A stretch of 64,000 bases of DNA, taken from assembly GCF_900313035.1 (NCBI RefSeq), contig NZ_OMPS01000046.1, forward strand, positions 1 to 64,000, read 5' to 3'. Shown piece by piece: positions 44,169-53,698 of this stretch (positions are counted from its first letter, which is position 1; each line of letters begins with the position of its first letter). Source of the DNA: Ruegeria sp. EL01 (GTDB lineage: Bacteria; Pseudomonadota; Alphaproteobacteria; Rhodobacterales; Rhodobacteraceae). The position numbers and the translations under genes were made by a program. The notes under the pieces were generated by a model that made no database searches, had not been told where the DNA came from, and saw nothing but the letters and a program-made list of their open reading frames with translations.

Positions 44169-45359
44169 ATGAGCGAGAACTGGAACAAACGCACCCAAGC
44201 CGTCCATGGCGGTATCCGCCGGAGCCAATACAATGAGGTAAGCGAGGCGATCTTCCTGACACAGGGGTTCGTCTACGATACTGCCGAACAGGCCGAGGCC
44301 CGGTTTCTCGAATGTGGTCCGGATGAGTTCATCTATGCCCGCTACGGCAATCCGACGGTGGCGATGTTCGAGGAACGCATTGCAGCGCTTGAAGGTGGCG
44401 AAGATGCATTTGCCACGGCGTCGGGCATGGCTGCGGTCAATGGTGCGCTAACGTCTATGCTTAAGGTTGGCGATCATGTTGTGTCGGCCAAAGCGCTGTT
44501 TGGCTCGTGCCTGTACATCCTTGAGAACATTCTGACAGGCTATGGCGTCGACGTGACATTTGTCGACGGCACAGATTTGCAGCAGTGGCAGGCGGCAATC
44601 AGACCCGAAACCAAGGCCGTGTTCTTTGAATCCATGTCAAATCCGACGCTGGAAGTGATCGACATCGCTGCTGTGGCCAAGCTGGCGCATGCCGTCGGGG
44701 CCGTTGTCATTGTCGATAATGTATTCTCGACCCCGGTGTTTTCGCGCGCCATCGAGCAGGGCGCCGATGTTGTCGTCTATTCGGCGACCAAACACATCGA
44801 CGGGCAGGGGCGTGCGTTGGGTGGGGTCATCATCGGCACTAAGGAGTTCATTCGCGGCACGGTCGAGCCTTATCTGAAACATACCGGTGGCGCGCTGAGC
44901 CCGTTTAACGCGTGGATCATGCTCAAAGGGTTGGAAACCATAGCTTTGCGGGTCAATGCACAGGCCGAGAGCGCGTTGAAGATCGCCGAAGCGCTGGAAG
45001 GGCACGCGGCGTTGGAGCGGACCCTATACCCGGGCCTGAAAACCCACGCGCAGAATGGCTTGGTTCAGGAACAACTGGGCGGCAAGGGCGGCACAGTTCT
45101 GTCATTGGACATCAAAGGCGGCAAGGATGCTGCATTTGCGTTCCTGAACGCGATGTCCATTCCGGTGATTTCGAACAATTTGGGGGATGCAAAATCGATC
45201 GCGACCCATCCTGCGACAACAACCCACCAGCGTTTGAGTGATGATCAGAAAGACGAATTGGGGATCACACCTGGTCTGGTCCGTTTGTCCGTTGGGTTGG
45301 AGGATGCCGGCGACCTGTTGGCTGATATCCGGCAGGCACTGGATGTCTCGCAAAACTAA
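44169..45359 (+). CDS. metZ: O-succinylhomoserine sulfhydrylase
   Basis: A 396-residue PLP enzyme of methionine synthesis. ATG 44169 has AAAGGA upstream; the frame opening at 44097 lies in the riboswitch leader. FIYARYGNPTVAMFEERIA, SGMAAVNGALTSML, VVYSATKHIDGQGRALGG with the PLP lysine, and THPATTTHQRLSDDQK with the C-terminal substrate-binding region are all in place. It converts activated homoserine and sulfide to homocysteine. Control by SAM through the leader is expected. Confidence 0.94.
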   Translation: MSENWNKRTQAVHGGIRRSQYNEVSEAIFLTQGFVYDTAEQAEARFLECGPDEFIYARYGNPTVAMFEERIAALEGGEDAFATASGMAAVNGALTSMLKVGDHVVSAKALFGSCLYILENILTGYGVDVTFVDGTDLQQWQAAIRPETKAVFFESMSNPTLEVIDIAAVAKLAHAVGAVVIVDNVFSTPVFSRAIEQGADVVVYSATKHIDGQGRALGGVIIGTKEFIRGTVEPYLKHTGGALSPFNAWIMLKGLETIALRVNAQAESALKIAEALEGHAALERTLYPGLKTHAQNGLVQEQLGGKGGTVLSLDIKGGKDAAFAFLNAMSIPVISNNLGDAKSIATHPATTTHQRLSDDQKDELGITPGLVRLSVGLEDAGDLLADIRQALDVSQN

Positions 45360-45582
45360 TCTGCTGCGACCTGCTCCTATCTAGGGTCGCAGTGGGGTCA
45401 TTTGCGAACAGACACGCGTTCCTTTTGTGGCATTTTTTGCTTGTGAGAGACGCTTTCAGGTGCAAGGCGACGGTTTTGCGCCGCTTTTTTCGATCCGGGA
45501 TGCAATACAGCACGTATAGGGTTAGACTGGAAAAAGAACTGCAGTCGTATATATTCCTGCGACCAATCAAGGAACCCTGCCA

Positions 45583-46686
45583 ATGAACGTTCACCCGCGC
45601 GACATTGACGAAACCCCTGATCGCGAACAGGCCGCTGCAGCCTTAAAGGTTCTAAAGGACTGGGCGCAGTCAGCATCCGCGGCCGAAATCAGTCAGCTGG
45701 ACCCGGCCGTTGCCCGGTTGATTCCAGATTTGACGCCGGTGAACTACCCGTCATTGACGCGGGAATATCCCGAAGATTTCACTGTTGATACCGCCTATCG
45801 TGCGTCTTTGCCCGATTTGCAGAATGGCCCGTCCAGTCTGATCCGCGGCGCAAAGCAGCAGATTCAGCATGTCGGTATCTCGAACTTCCGCCTGCCGATC
45901 CGATTTCACCGCAAAGAAGACGAAGATCTGACTCTGGAAGCCTCGATCACGGGCACTGTCAGTCTTGAGGCTGAGAAAAAGGGCATCAACATGTCCCGGA
46001 TCATGCGGTCTTTCTACAAGCACGCAGAGCGCACCTTTAGTTTCGAGGTGATGGAAGCGGCACTGAATGACTATATGACCGATCTGGACAGCTTTGATGC
46101 CCGTATCCAGATGCGCTTTTCGTTTCCGGACAAGGTGACAAGTCTGCGGTCCGGTCTGGAAGGGTATCAGTACTACGATATCGCGCTGGAACTGGTGGAA
46201 CAAAATGGCGTGCGCCAAAAGATCATGCATTTGGACTATGTCTATTCTTCGACCTGTCCTTGTTCACTTGAGTTGAGCGAACATGCACGGTCGATGCGTG
46301 GTCAACTGGCGACCCCACATTCACAACGGTCCGTGGCCCGGATTTCCGTGGCTGTGGATTGCGATGCCGATTGCCTGTGGTTCGAGGATCTTATTGCCTT
46401 GTGCCGTCGTGCGGTGCCGACCGAAACGCAGGTCATGGTCAAACGTGAAGATGAACAAGCCTTTGCGGAATTGAATGCAGCCAACCCCATCTTTGTCGAA
46501 GATGCGGCACGCTTGTTCTGCTCGGAACTGCTTTCAGATCACCATGTGGGGGATTTCAGGGTGATCGCCAGCCATCAGGAAAGCCTGCATAGCCATGATG
46601 CGGTTTCGATTCTGACAGAAGGGCCAACATTTGAGGCGTCCAGCCTTGATCCAAGGTTGTTCACGACGTTGTTCCACGTCGGCTAA
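45583..46686 (+). CDS. folE2: GTP cyclohydrolase FolE2
   Basis: A 367-residue type IB GTP cyclohydrolase, which makes the first pterin of folate and queuosine synthesis. QQIQHVGISNFRLPIRFH, SRIMRSFYKHAERTF, and STCPCSLELSEHARSMRGQ with the metal-binding Cys fit the family. ATG follows AAGGA. FolE2 replaces or backs up the zinc-dependent FolE in many bacteria; no zinc-uptake-regulator site is obvious upstream. folB, another folate gene, lies near the right edge. Confidence 0.95.
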   Translation: MNVHPRDIDETPDREQAAAALKVLKDWAQSASAAEISQLDPAVARLIPDLTPVNYPSLTREYPEDFTVDTAYRASLPDLQNGPSSLIRGAKQQIQHVGISNFRLPIRFHRKEDEDLTLEASITGTVSLEAEKKGINMSRIMRSFYKHAERTFSFEVMEAALNDYMTDLDSFDARIQMRFSFPDKVTSLRSGLEGYQYYDIALELVEQNGVRQKIMHLDYVYSSTCPCSLELSEHARSMRGQLATPHSQRSVARISVAVDCDADCLWFEDLIALCRRAVPTETQVMVKREDEQAFAELNAANPIFVEDAARLFCSELLSDHHVGDFRVIASHQESLHSHDAVSILTEGPTFEASSLDPRLFTTLFHVG

Positions 46687-46738
46687 GCGGCACGTAAGCC
46701 ACTATAATCAAATCGGATATCTCAGGTACTGATATCTT

Positions 46739-46774
46739 TTGCCGCATCGCAGCAAAAAATGCTGCAATTGCGTA
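46739..46774. promoter_or_regulatory. putative PhaR-type TGC/GCA-rich site
   Basis: The segment contains TTGCCGCATCGCAGCAA followed after a short A-run by TGCTGCAATTGCG. Repeated TGC and GCA half sites of this sort are bound by PhaR, the regulator of polyhydroxyalkanoate granule proteins, in Paracoccus and Rhodobacter. It lies about 200 bases before the 46968 gene, which looks phasin-like at its N-terminus. Binding is inferred. Confidence 0.4.
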
Positions 46775-46967
46775 GTATCTGCGATAGGATTTCGGCGAAT
46801 GTAGCTGCAGCACGCGTGCGCCGGGTATGGCGTGTTGCCCCGAAAGGACGCCGAGACGTGAAACCCCTTGGACTGCAAGACCTTAACATCCGCCCGAGCA
46901 ATCGGAGCGGGCAGGGCGCTTCACTCGCAAGCTTCAGGCCGCGTCGCGATTACAGGAGAAACACCTT

Positions 46968-47681
46968 ATGAACCCGATTTCCCAACAGCTAGAGCTTCAG
47001 GCCGCTGCCGTTCGTGTTGCAGGATATGCGATGGTGAGCCAGCTGAAGATCATGCAGATCATGACCAAATCTGCAATTGAGCTGCCGATGGCATCGGTCA
47101 ATGCCCTGAAAACATCAACTTCCGTGGAACCTTCCGCGCCCAAAAAGCCCGCTGCAAAACCTTCGGCTGCGGTGAAGCCGACCGTAAAACGCGCGAAGCC
47201 GGTGGCTGCCAAAGCCGCTCCGGCCATTAAGAAACCTGCGCCAAAGCCAAAACCGAAGGCAGAACCAGTCGTCGCGTTTTCTGCCAAGCCGCGCGCCGCC
47301 ACAGCTACACCGGCGCCGAAGACAAAGGCGCAGCCTGCAGCCGTTGCAAAAATCGAAACGAAACCTGCTGAGGTGCCAGCCAAACCTGTGGTTAAGTCTA
47401 CGAAATCAGTCGCGCGGAAAGCCGCTGCGCCGAAAGCACCGGCAGCTAAAACTGCCGTAGCCAAAGCCGTTGCAGCAAAGACCACACCAGCAGTGGCACC
47501 AAAAGTGACGACGGTGCAGCCCAAACCTGCGCCTCAAGCAGGCCGAAGCGCTTCCGCCAAAGCTGCCCTAACGACCAAGCAGGTCCCGACGGCAGAGCAA
47601 GCAAAACCACAATCCCGCCGGACGCGCGCACCTTCGAAACCACCTGTGTTGCCAGCAGTGAACGCCAAAACTGACAAGTAA
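46968..47681 (+). CDS. phasin-like protein with long Ala/Lys/Pro-rich tail
   Basis: A 237-residue protein in two parts. Residues 1-48 form an amphipathic helix (ISQQLELQAAAVRVAGYAMV, then MTKSAIELPMASVNAL), similar to the start of phasins. Residues 50-237 are a basic, low-complexity tail of Ala, Lys and Pro (KPAAKPSAAVKPTVKRAKP and many variants), as in AlgP or histone-H1-like proteins, which may bind DNA. Such a protein could link PHA granules to the nucleoid, as PhaM or PhaF does. ATG follows AGGAG. The PHA link is inference. Confidence 0.7.
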   Translation: MNPISQQLELQAAAVRVAGYAMVSQLKIMQIMTKSAIELPMASVNALKTSTSVEPSAPKKPAAKPSAAVKPTVKRAKPVAAKAAPAIKKPAPKPKPKAEPVVAFSAKPRAATATPAPKTKAQPAAVAKIETKPAEVPAKPVVKSTKSVARKAAAPKAPAAKTAVAKAVAAKTTPAVAPKVTTVQPKPAPQAGRSASAKAALTTKQVPTAEQAKPQSRRTRAPSKPPVLPAVNAKTDK

Positions 47682-47733
47682 TCGCCGATCATCTGCTTGA
47701 CACGGTCGGGCTGCCACGCCAACGCTGCCCGTC

Positions 47734-49182
47734 ATGATGGATCTTCGCCCGGTCGGATATGTAATTGGCCTGCTGGTCGCCATTCTTGGGGCGACCATGA
47801 TGCTGCCTATGGTTGCCGATATGATCGAAGGCCGGGGTGAGTGGCACGTCTTTCTCGAAAGCGCCATCATCACGACGCTGGCCGGTGCGGTCCTGGCGAT
47901 GAGCTGTGCAAATGGCGTCGGTGAAGGGCTGACCATCCGGCAGACCTTTTTGCTGACCACCGGCGTCTGGGTCGCTCTACCAGTTTTTGGTGCAATCCCG
48001 TTTTTGTTGGGCGAAACCGAACTGCGGTTTGTAGATGCGTATTTCGAGGCGATGTCGGGCCTGACAACAACTGGCTCGACCGTGATTTCAGGGCTGGATG
48101 CACTGCCCCGAGGGTTATTGCTGTGGCGCGGTATCCTGCAATGGTTGGGCGGTATCGGCATCATTGTCGTAGCCATGGTGTTCCTGCCTGAACTGCGCGT
48201 TGGCGGGATGCAGATCTTCCGTTCGGAAGGATTTGAGACCATGGGTAAAATCCTGCCGCGCGCGCAGGAGATTGCCGGCCAGATTTCCCTGATCTATGTG
48301 TTCCTGACAGTCGTTTGCGTCCTGGTCTATACCGGCTTCGGGATGAGCTTTTTTGACGCCCTCGTGCATGCGCTGACGACGATTTCGACCGGCGGGTTTT
48401 CGAACTACGACGCCTCGTTTGGAACATTCTCGGGGCCTGCGGAATACGCGGCCTCGGTCTTCATGATTTTGGCAGCTTTGCCTTTTGTCAGATACGTCCA
48501 GTTGGCAAACGGACATACCAGCCCCTTATGGAAAGACAGCCAGATCCGCGCGTTTCTGGCGACCATTCTTGTGCTGGTGATCATCATGTCTGTCTTTTTG
48601 ACGTCTGTCTTCCCGCATCATTGGGAACAGGCCTTTCGGGAATCTCTGTTCAATATCACTTCGATCATTTCGGGCACAGGATATGCCAGTGTCGATTACA
48701 TGGGGTGGGGCAGCTTTCCTATCATGTTGTTTTTCCTGATCGGCCTGATCGGGGGGTGCGCCGGTTCCACCGCATGTTCCATCAAAGTGTTCCGCTATCA
48801 GCTTCTGTTCGCGTCGATCAAAACTCAGATTCGGCGGATCCGCTCGCCGCACGGTGTGTTCATGCCGCTCTATGACGGGCGTCCCGTCGGGCGGGACGTT
48901 CTGACTTCGGTCATGAGTTTTTTCATGTTCTTCGTTGTCACGATGGGTGTTTTATCTTGGGCCCTGGCTTTGACCGGCTTGGATTTCATCACGTCGGTGT
49001 CAGGGGCCGCAACGGCATTGGCAAATGTGGGGCCCGGTTTGGGGGATCAGATCGGACCGGCTGGCAACTTCGCCGGTCTGAATGACACTGCAAAGTGGCT
49101 GCTGACAATCGGCATGCTTGTCGGGCGTTTAGAGCTTTTGGCTGTCTACGCCATCTTTACCGTTCAATTCTGGAGAGGCTGA
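47734..49182 (+). CDS. trkH: Trk-type potassium uptake protein TrkH
   Basis: A 482-residue potassium channel subunit with the four-loop MPM architecture. Selectivity loops are seen as SGLTTTGSTVISG, TISTGGFSNYDASFG, SIISGTGYASVDYM and ANVGPGLGDQIGP; the glycine pair of each loop is kept. TrkH needs the cytosolic TrkA, not present here. Its stop overlaps the next gene's start (TGATG). The start is ATG 47734 or the ATG directly after it. Confidence 0.95.
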   Translation: MMDLRPVGYVIGLLVAILGATMMLPMVADMIEGRGEWHVFLESAIITTLAGAVLAMSCANGVGEGLTIRQTFLLTTGVWVALPVFGAIPFLLGETELRFVDAYFEAMSGLTTTGSTVISGLDALPRGLLLWRGILQWLGGIGIIVVAMVFLPELRVGGMQIFRSEGFETMGKILPRAQEIAGQISLIYVFLTVVCVLVYTGFGMSFFDALVHALTTISTGGFSNYDASFGTFSGPAEYAASVFMILAALPFVRYVQLANGHTSPLWKDSQIRAFLATILVLVIIMSVFLTSVFPHHWEQAFRESLFNITSIISGTGYASVDYMGWGSFPIMLFFLIGLIGGCAGSTACSIKVFRYQLLFASIKTQIRRIRSPHGVFMPLYDGRPVGRDVLTSVMSFFMFFVVTMGVLSWALALTGLDFITSVSGAATALANVGPGLGDQIGPAGNFAGLNDTAKWLLTIGMLVGRLELLAVYAIFTVQFWRG

Positions 49183-50756
49183 TGAAACGACCCCTTGGTG
49201 CGCAAATTTCGCACATGCTCAGGGATCGCGGTGTTGACGTGATTTTTGGCATTCCCGGCGTGCACAATCAGGAAATGTATCGTGGCATTGAAGAGGCCGG
49301 GATTACCCATGTTCTCGCCCGTCATGAACAGGGTGCGGGGTTTATGGCTGACGGCTACGCCCGCGCATCTGGCAAGCCCGGGGTTGCCTATGTGATTACG
49401 GGACCGGGCCTGTGCAACATCATGACACCCATGGGGCAGGCCTACAGCGACTCGGTTCCTATGTTGGTTCTGTCGTCTTGTTTGGACGAGGCACAGGCCC
49501 AAAGGGGTCAGTTGCACCAGATGAAAGACCAGCGTGCTGCTGCAGACGCCGTGGCAGACTGGTCTGCGCAGGCCAACACGGCCAACGCGGCGTATGGTTT
49601 GCTAGAACGCGCCTTCGAAGAATTCGAGCTGTCACGTCCACGACCCAAGCACATACAGGTGCCCATTGCTCAGCTTGAGGCTGACGCCGACCCTGCGCCA
49701 TTCCCCAATCAACCGGCCTTACGGACCCAAGTCCTGCCGCCTGACGTTGCGCCGGTGGTATCTTTGCTGAACATCGCGCGCAGGCCCTTGTTTATCTTGG
49801 GTGGCGGATGCCGGTCCAATCATTGGCGGCAAATTCTAACACAGCTAGGTGCGGCTTGTTTTACAACCTACGCCGGGCGGGGAATGGCCGGATTGGACTA
49901 TGCGTTAGATTTCGGTGCGATGCTGCCCCGACCAGGCAGCGCCGATGTGATCGCTTCGGCAGATCTGGTGATCGCCGTCGGTGCAGAGTTGGGAGACGTC
50001 GATCTGTGGCGCAGCACCTTGGGCCATACGGCCAATCTGGTGCGCGTCGATTTGGACCCTGAGGTATTGTCGGACCATCACCGCGCAGCGGTAAAGATAC
50101 AGGCCGATAGCGATAGCTTTGCCCGTTCACTATGGGCTGCAACCGAAAGCACAAAGCCAGCCAACGGTTGGACACCAGAAGAGGTTGCCGAGGCGCGTGA
50201 ACGCTGGCGGGCTGAGGTCGATGCAGAACGGCCCGGCATTGTTCCGGTCGCGGATGCGCTGCGCACTGCAATGCCCGCTGACACGTTGATTTATTCGGAT
50301 ATGACCCAGTTTGCCTATGTTGCAAAAGAGGTTTGGAACAGCGCTTATCCTCATCACTGGCACCACCCGACAGGGTTCGGGACATTGGGTTACGCATTGC
50401 CTGCCGGGATTGGTGGGGCTGTTGCGCGGAGGGGCAAGCCAACAGCCGTGATCGCTGGCGATTATGGCTTTCACTATACGATGCAAGAACTTGGGGTCGC
50501 GGTCGAGCTTGGGCTGTCGATTCCAATTATCCTTTGGGACAATGGCAAACTAAAAGAGATCGAGGACAGCATGGTGCGGGGACAGATTGCACCAAACGCG
50601 GTTGTGGCCCGCAACCCCGATTTTTGCAAACTTGCCGAAGCGTTCGGGGCGCTATCTGCCGCGCCGACGAATCTGGATGAGATGCAGAATGCGGTTCGTG
50701 CTGCCTTCGATGCGGCAGGGCCGACCCTGATCCACGTGACGCCGGATATTCTGTAG
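49182..50756 (+). CDS. thiamine-diphosphate-dependent enzyme (acetolactate synthase-like)
   Basis: A 524-residue ThDP enzyme starting at ATG 49182, which overlaps the trkH stop and follows GAGAGG. The pyrimidine-binding domain comes first with the catalytic Glu in VLARHEQGAGFMADGYAR, then ITGPGLCN. The central domain and the pyrophosphate-binding domain follow with GDYGFHYTMQELGVAVELGL and PIILWDNGKLKEIED. The last motif replaces the usual GDGSF...N-N of ALS. It may be a 2-oxo acid decarboxylase, for example an AruI-like 5-guanidino-2-oxopentanoate decarboxylase. No small subunit is present. Confidence 0.85.
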   Translation: MKRPLGAQISHMLRDRGVDVIFGIPGVHNQEMYRGIEEAGITHVLARHEQGAGFMADGYARASGKPGVAYVITGPGLCNIMTPMGQAYSDSVPMLVLSSCLDEAQAQRGQLHQMKDQRAAADAVADWSAQANTANAAYGLLERAFEEFELSRPRPKHIQVPIAQLEADADPAPFPNQPALRTQVLPPDVAPVVSLLNIARRPLFILGGGCRSNHWRQILTQLGAACFTTYAGRGMAGLDYALDFGAMLPRPGSADVIASADLVIAVGAELGDVDLWRSTLGHTANLVRVDLDPEVLSDHHRAAVKIQADSDSFARSLWAATESTKPANGWTPEEVAEARERWRAEVDAERPGIVPVADALRTAMPADTLIYSDMTQFAYVAKEVWNSAYPHHWHHPTGFGTLGYALPAGIGGAVARRGKPTAVIAGDYGFHYTMQELGVAVELGLSIPIILWDNGKLKEIEDSMVRGQIAPNAVVARNPDFCKLAEAFGALSAAPTNLDEMQNAVRAAFDAAGPTLIHVTPDIL

Positions 50757-50765
50757 TTAGATGAA

Positions 50766-50793
50766 GAAAGCGCCGCAGTTCTGCGGCGCTTTC
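50766..50793. terminator. bidirectional terminator between convergent genes
   Basis: A 13-base perfect stem GAAAGCGCCGCAG - TT - CTGCGGCGCTTTC, whose AAAG/CTTT ends give short T-runs on both strands. It serves both the ThDP enzyme gene and the minus-strand gene ending at 50815. Confidence 0.8.
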
Positions 50794-50814
50794 ACGAGTT
50801 GATTTGGAACCGAT

Positions 50815-52554
50815 TCAATCCCAGCAATTCACCAGAACGGTCATACCTGCCGCACGGCGGTTCAGTTCATTGGGCGAGATCTGTGCGGTCTCTTGCCCGG
50901 ATTGACCCGAAACACCTGCCTGGGTCAAGATATCCGTCAACCGCTCTACCGACGCTGACAAACTGACAGAGTCGGGCAGGGTGCGGCCTTCGGATGGAGT
51001 TGGCAGCAGCATTCCAACCACGTTCCCGCTGTCATTGAAGACGGGTCCGCCAGCATCACCGGGTTGCGCGCTCAGCGCCAGCCGCTTGATGCCCTCTTCA
51101 CCATTCAGGCCACGGATATCGGCGATTTTCCCATAAGTCAGTGTTGGTGCACCCAAGGCCCCTTGATACGAATAACCCGATACGGCCACTTCGGACTGAA
51201 TGCGGGGACGGTCTGCGCTGAACTCTGCCACGCTTATCGGCGCCAGCGTCTGGCGTGGTCGCAGAACCGAGACGCCCAGATTGGCATCGGTCCACGCCAC
51301 CTCAACCTCCTGATCGCCATCAAGGGTGATACGTGCGCAACTGTCGGCAGCCTCGGATACGGTAAGCACCGTTCCGTTGGCATCTGCAAAGAAACCTGAC
51401 CGCGACAGGCGCGGTTTGCGCACCTGAAGGCCCGACACCAAGTCGATCCGCTGTTCGACATCTGCTCCGGCGGCGGCGTCCAACACAGCTTCTGTGGTTT
51501 CAAAGCTGGATGCCATCGCGGCCAGAACTCTGATCCGGCGGTCGTCGTCGCCCTCGGGCCAGACCAGGGTGAACCCTTTGATCTGTCCGTTTAGCAGTTT
51601 GGCTTGAGTGTACGAGACGATACCGTTTCCGCGCCCTTCCAGCGTGAAACGATCCCCTTTCAATTCGCGGGGGCCATTCAGCGGCACGATTTCCAGCGAC
51701 TGCATCACGTCATACAGGGCGCGCAGTGTGGATTTGTTGCCGTCCTGGCTGATCAGAAGTGCCTTTGCCCCCAGATCGGTCGAGCTTTGGAAATGCGCAA
51801 ATGGGGCCTTGTGCTGGTCGAACTCAATGGCACCCAGCGGCATGTCCATCGCGATGCCTGCCTTGTCGTCCGAATAGCGCGCCATTCCGACGCTGATCAG
51901 AGGCGCGTTGTATTCGTCCATCAACGCTTGTCGCTGCAAGGTGGTCAGAACGCCGGTTGGCTCATACCCGGTGAAACGTTGCCAATCGCCCATGGATCGG
52001 CGCGTGCCCTGACCAAAGGCTCCGTCGATTGTCGAGTTGTAGAACCCAGCCGCCTGCAACGCCGTCTGCAGGTCCTTGCGTTCCTGTGCTGTCAGCAGGC
52101 GTTCGTTTTGCAACGCCTCTGACCGGGTTTCGTCTGCGCTTTCCGGTTGGACTTCAGTCAGGTTTTGTTCCGACTGCACCTCGGATTCCACCGGAGGGGC
52201 AACCGCCCCACGGTTCAGAACATTTGCCCCGACCGGCCAAAACTGTTGTCCCAGTGTGTTGGAAAACGCAATGAAACTGTCCGACGGTATCTGACCCTCG
52301 GCGCGGTACACGCGCAAAACCTGTTCTGCATCGCCGCGCAGGTAAGGGCCAAGGACGATCGCATACCAGCCACTGTTCATGCGAAATCCGTTCACGTCGG
52401 GCAGTGAATTGGCATAGGCTTGGGCCCGGTCTTGTGCTTCTCGCAACGAGGGTTGCGCTTCGACCTGAACCCAGACGCCCGGATCCTGTTGGGCCGTCGC
52501 GGCACGCAGGCCGGACATAAGAAATAATAAAGTTACTGTTAAAATGCGTGTCAT
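50815..52554 (-). CDS. periplasmic SPOR / peptidoglycan-binding / degenerate Deg-like protein
   Basis: A 579-residue exported protein. Signal peptide 1-21 (ends ATAQ). Residues 26-85 look SPOR-like (VWVQVEAQPSLREAQDRAQA). Residues 152-215 are a peptidoglycan-binding domain (LQTALQAAGFYNSTIDGAFG and GTRRSMGDWQRFTG). The C-terminal half (385-545) follows a trypsin/Deg fold, but the catalytic positions are lost: the His region reads VLTVSEAAD, the Asp region TDANLGVSVL and the Ser motif GDAGGP (Ala501). It should bind the cell wall but not cleave. The cysteine near the C-terminus may pair with C406. Confidence 0.8.
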   Translation of the reverse strand: MTRILTVTLLFLMSGLRAATAQQDPGVWVQVEAQPSLREAQDRAQAYANSLPDVNGFRMNSGWYAIVLGPYLRGDAEQVLRVYRAEGQIPSDSFIAFSNTLGQQFWPVGANVLNRGAVAPPVESEVQSEQNLTEVQPESADETRSEALQNERLLTAQERKDLQTALQAAGFYNSTIDGAFGQGTRRSMGDWQRFTGYEPTGVLTTLQRQALMDEYNAPLISVGMARYSDDKAGIAMDMPLGAIEFDQHKAPFAHFQSSTDLGAKALLISQDGNKSTLRALYDVMQSLEIVPLNGPRELKGDRFTLEGRGNGIVSYTQAKLLNGQIKGFTLVWPEGDDDRRIRVLAAMASSFETTEAVLDAAAGADVEQRIDLVSGLQVRKPRLSRSGFFADANGTVLTVSEAADSCARITLDGDQEVEVAWTDANLGVSVLRPRQTLAPISVAEFSADRPRIQSEVAVSGYSYQGALGAPTLTYGKIADIRGLNGEEGIKRLALSAQPGDAGGPVFNDSGNVVGMLLPTPSEGRTLPDSVSLSASVERLTDILTQAGVSGQSGQETAQISPNELNRRAAGMTVLVNCWD

Positions 52555-52760
52555 CTTCCGCCCGTCTTGTGCAGTGTTTGTTCTTTGGCGCAGAGTACGC
52601 GATTTCGCCCGGCGAAAGCCATGCCGAGATGAACGGGTTTCGCGGGTGTGGCCGCGCAGTTACAGCATTAGCCCATTGGCCCGTTGACGCCCCTTGGCCC
52701 CTTGCATAGGAAGGGCAAAACCGACCGGAACCGGGCGCAGATACGCCCAAAGGGAATGTC

Positions 52761-53690
52761 ATGACCGAACTGTCCAGCGCACCTCGATCTTTTCAGGAGA
52801 TTATCCTGCGACTTCAGTCTTATTGGGCGTCCAGGGGTTGCGCCATTCTGCAGCCTTATGACATGGAAGTTGGGGCAGGGACGTTCCATCCGGCGACGAC
52901 CTTGCGCGCGCTGGGGTCGAAAGCCTGGGCAGCGGCCTATGTGCAGCCCTCACGCCGTCCCACCGACGGGCGGTATGGTGAAAACCCGAACAGGTTGCAG
53001 CATTACTATCAGTATCAGGTGCTGATCAAACCCAGCCCTCCGGATTTGCAGGAGCTTTATCTGGGCTCATTGCGGGCCATCGGCATTGATATGGATCTGC
53101 ACGACATCCGCTTTGTCGAAGATGACTGGGAAAGCCCCACGCTGGGCGCATGGGGTCTGGGCTGGGAGGTCTGGTGTGACGGGATGGAAGTCAGCCAGTT
53201 CACTTATTTTCAACAGGTTGGCGGCCATGACTGTGCGCCTGTTTCGGGCGAGTTGACATATGGTTTGGAGCGTCTGGCGATGTATGTGTTGGGTATTGAC
53301 CATGTGATGGACATGCCCTTCAACGATCCGCAATCCCCCAGCCCGTTGACCTATGGCGATATCTTCAAGCAAACAGAAGAGGAATACGCCCGCTGGAACT
53401 TTGACGTGGCCAACACTGAAGTTCTGTTGCGCCATTTCGAAGAGGCTGAGACAGAATGTGCCAACATTCTCGCGCAGGACCATGACGACCCTAAGACCGG
53501 CAAACGCATTGTCATGGCACATCCGGCCTATGATCAGTGCATCAAGGCCAGCCACATCTTCAACCTGCTGGATGCACGGGGCGTGATCTCGGTTACGGAA
53601 CGCCAGGCATATATCGGTCGGGTGCGCGCGCTGGCAAAACAATGCGCCGATGCGTTTGTTCAGACCGAGGCCGCCGGGCATACGGCCTGA
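52761..53690 (+). CDS. glyQ: glycine--tRNA ligase, alpha subunit
   Basis: A 309-residue alpha subunit of the tetrameric Gly[53 protein letters not shown] [19 protein letters not shown], and [18 protein letters not shown] form the class II catalytic core. RBS AAGGGA lies upstream. glyS follows about 2.5 kb downstream, with marC, DUF6446 and gltS between them. Confidence 0.96.
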   Translation: MTELSSAPRSFQEIILRLQSYWASRGCAILQPYDMEVGAGTFHPATTLRALGSKAWAAAYVQPSRRPTDGRYGENPNRLQHYYQYQVLIKPSPPDLQELYLGSLRAIGIDMDLHDIRFVEDDWESPTLGAWGLGWEVWCDGMEVSQFTYFQQVGGHDCAPVSGELTYGLERLAMYVLGIDHVMDMPFNDPQSPSPLTYGDIFKQTEEEYARWNFDVANTEVLLRHFEEAETECANILAQDHDDPKTGKRIVMAHPAYDQCIKASHIFNLLDARGVISVTERQAYIGRVRALAKQCADAFVQTEAAGHTA

Positions 53691-53698
53691 TGGGCCGG

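Noticed and set aside
45364..45392. Hairpin CTGCGACC / GGTCGCAG after metZ
   Set aside because: The stem is good but no T-run follows, so it was not called a terminator.
46997..47524. 175-codon minus-strand frame with Ala/Gly/Phe runs
   Set aside because: Antisense of the Ala/Lys/Pro repeat tail, produced by the repeat composition.
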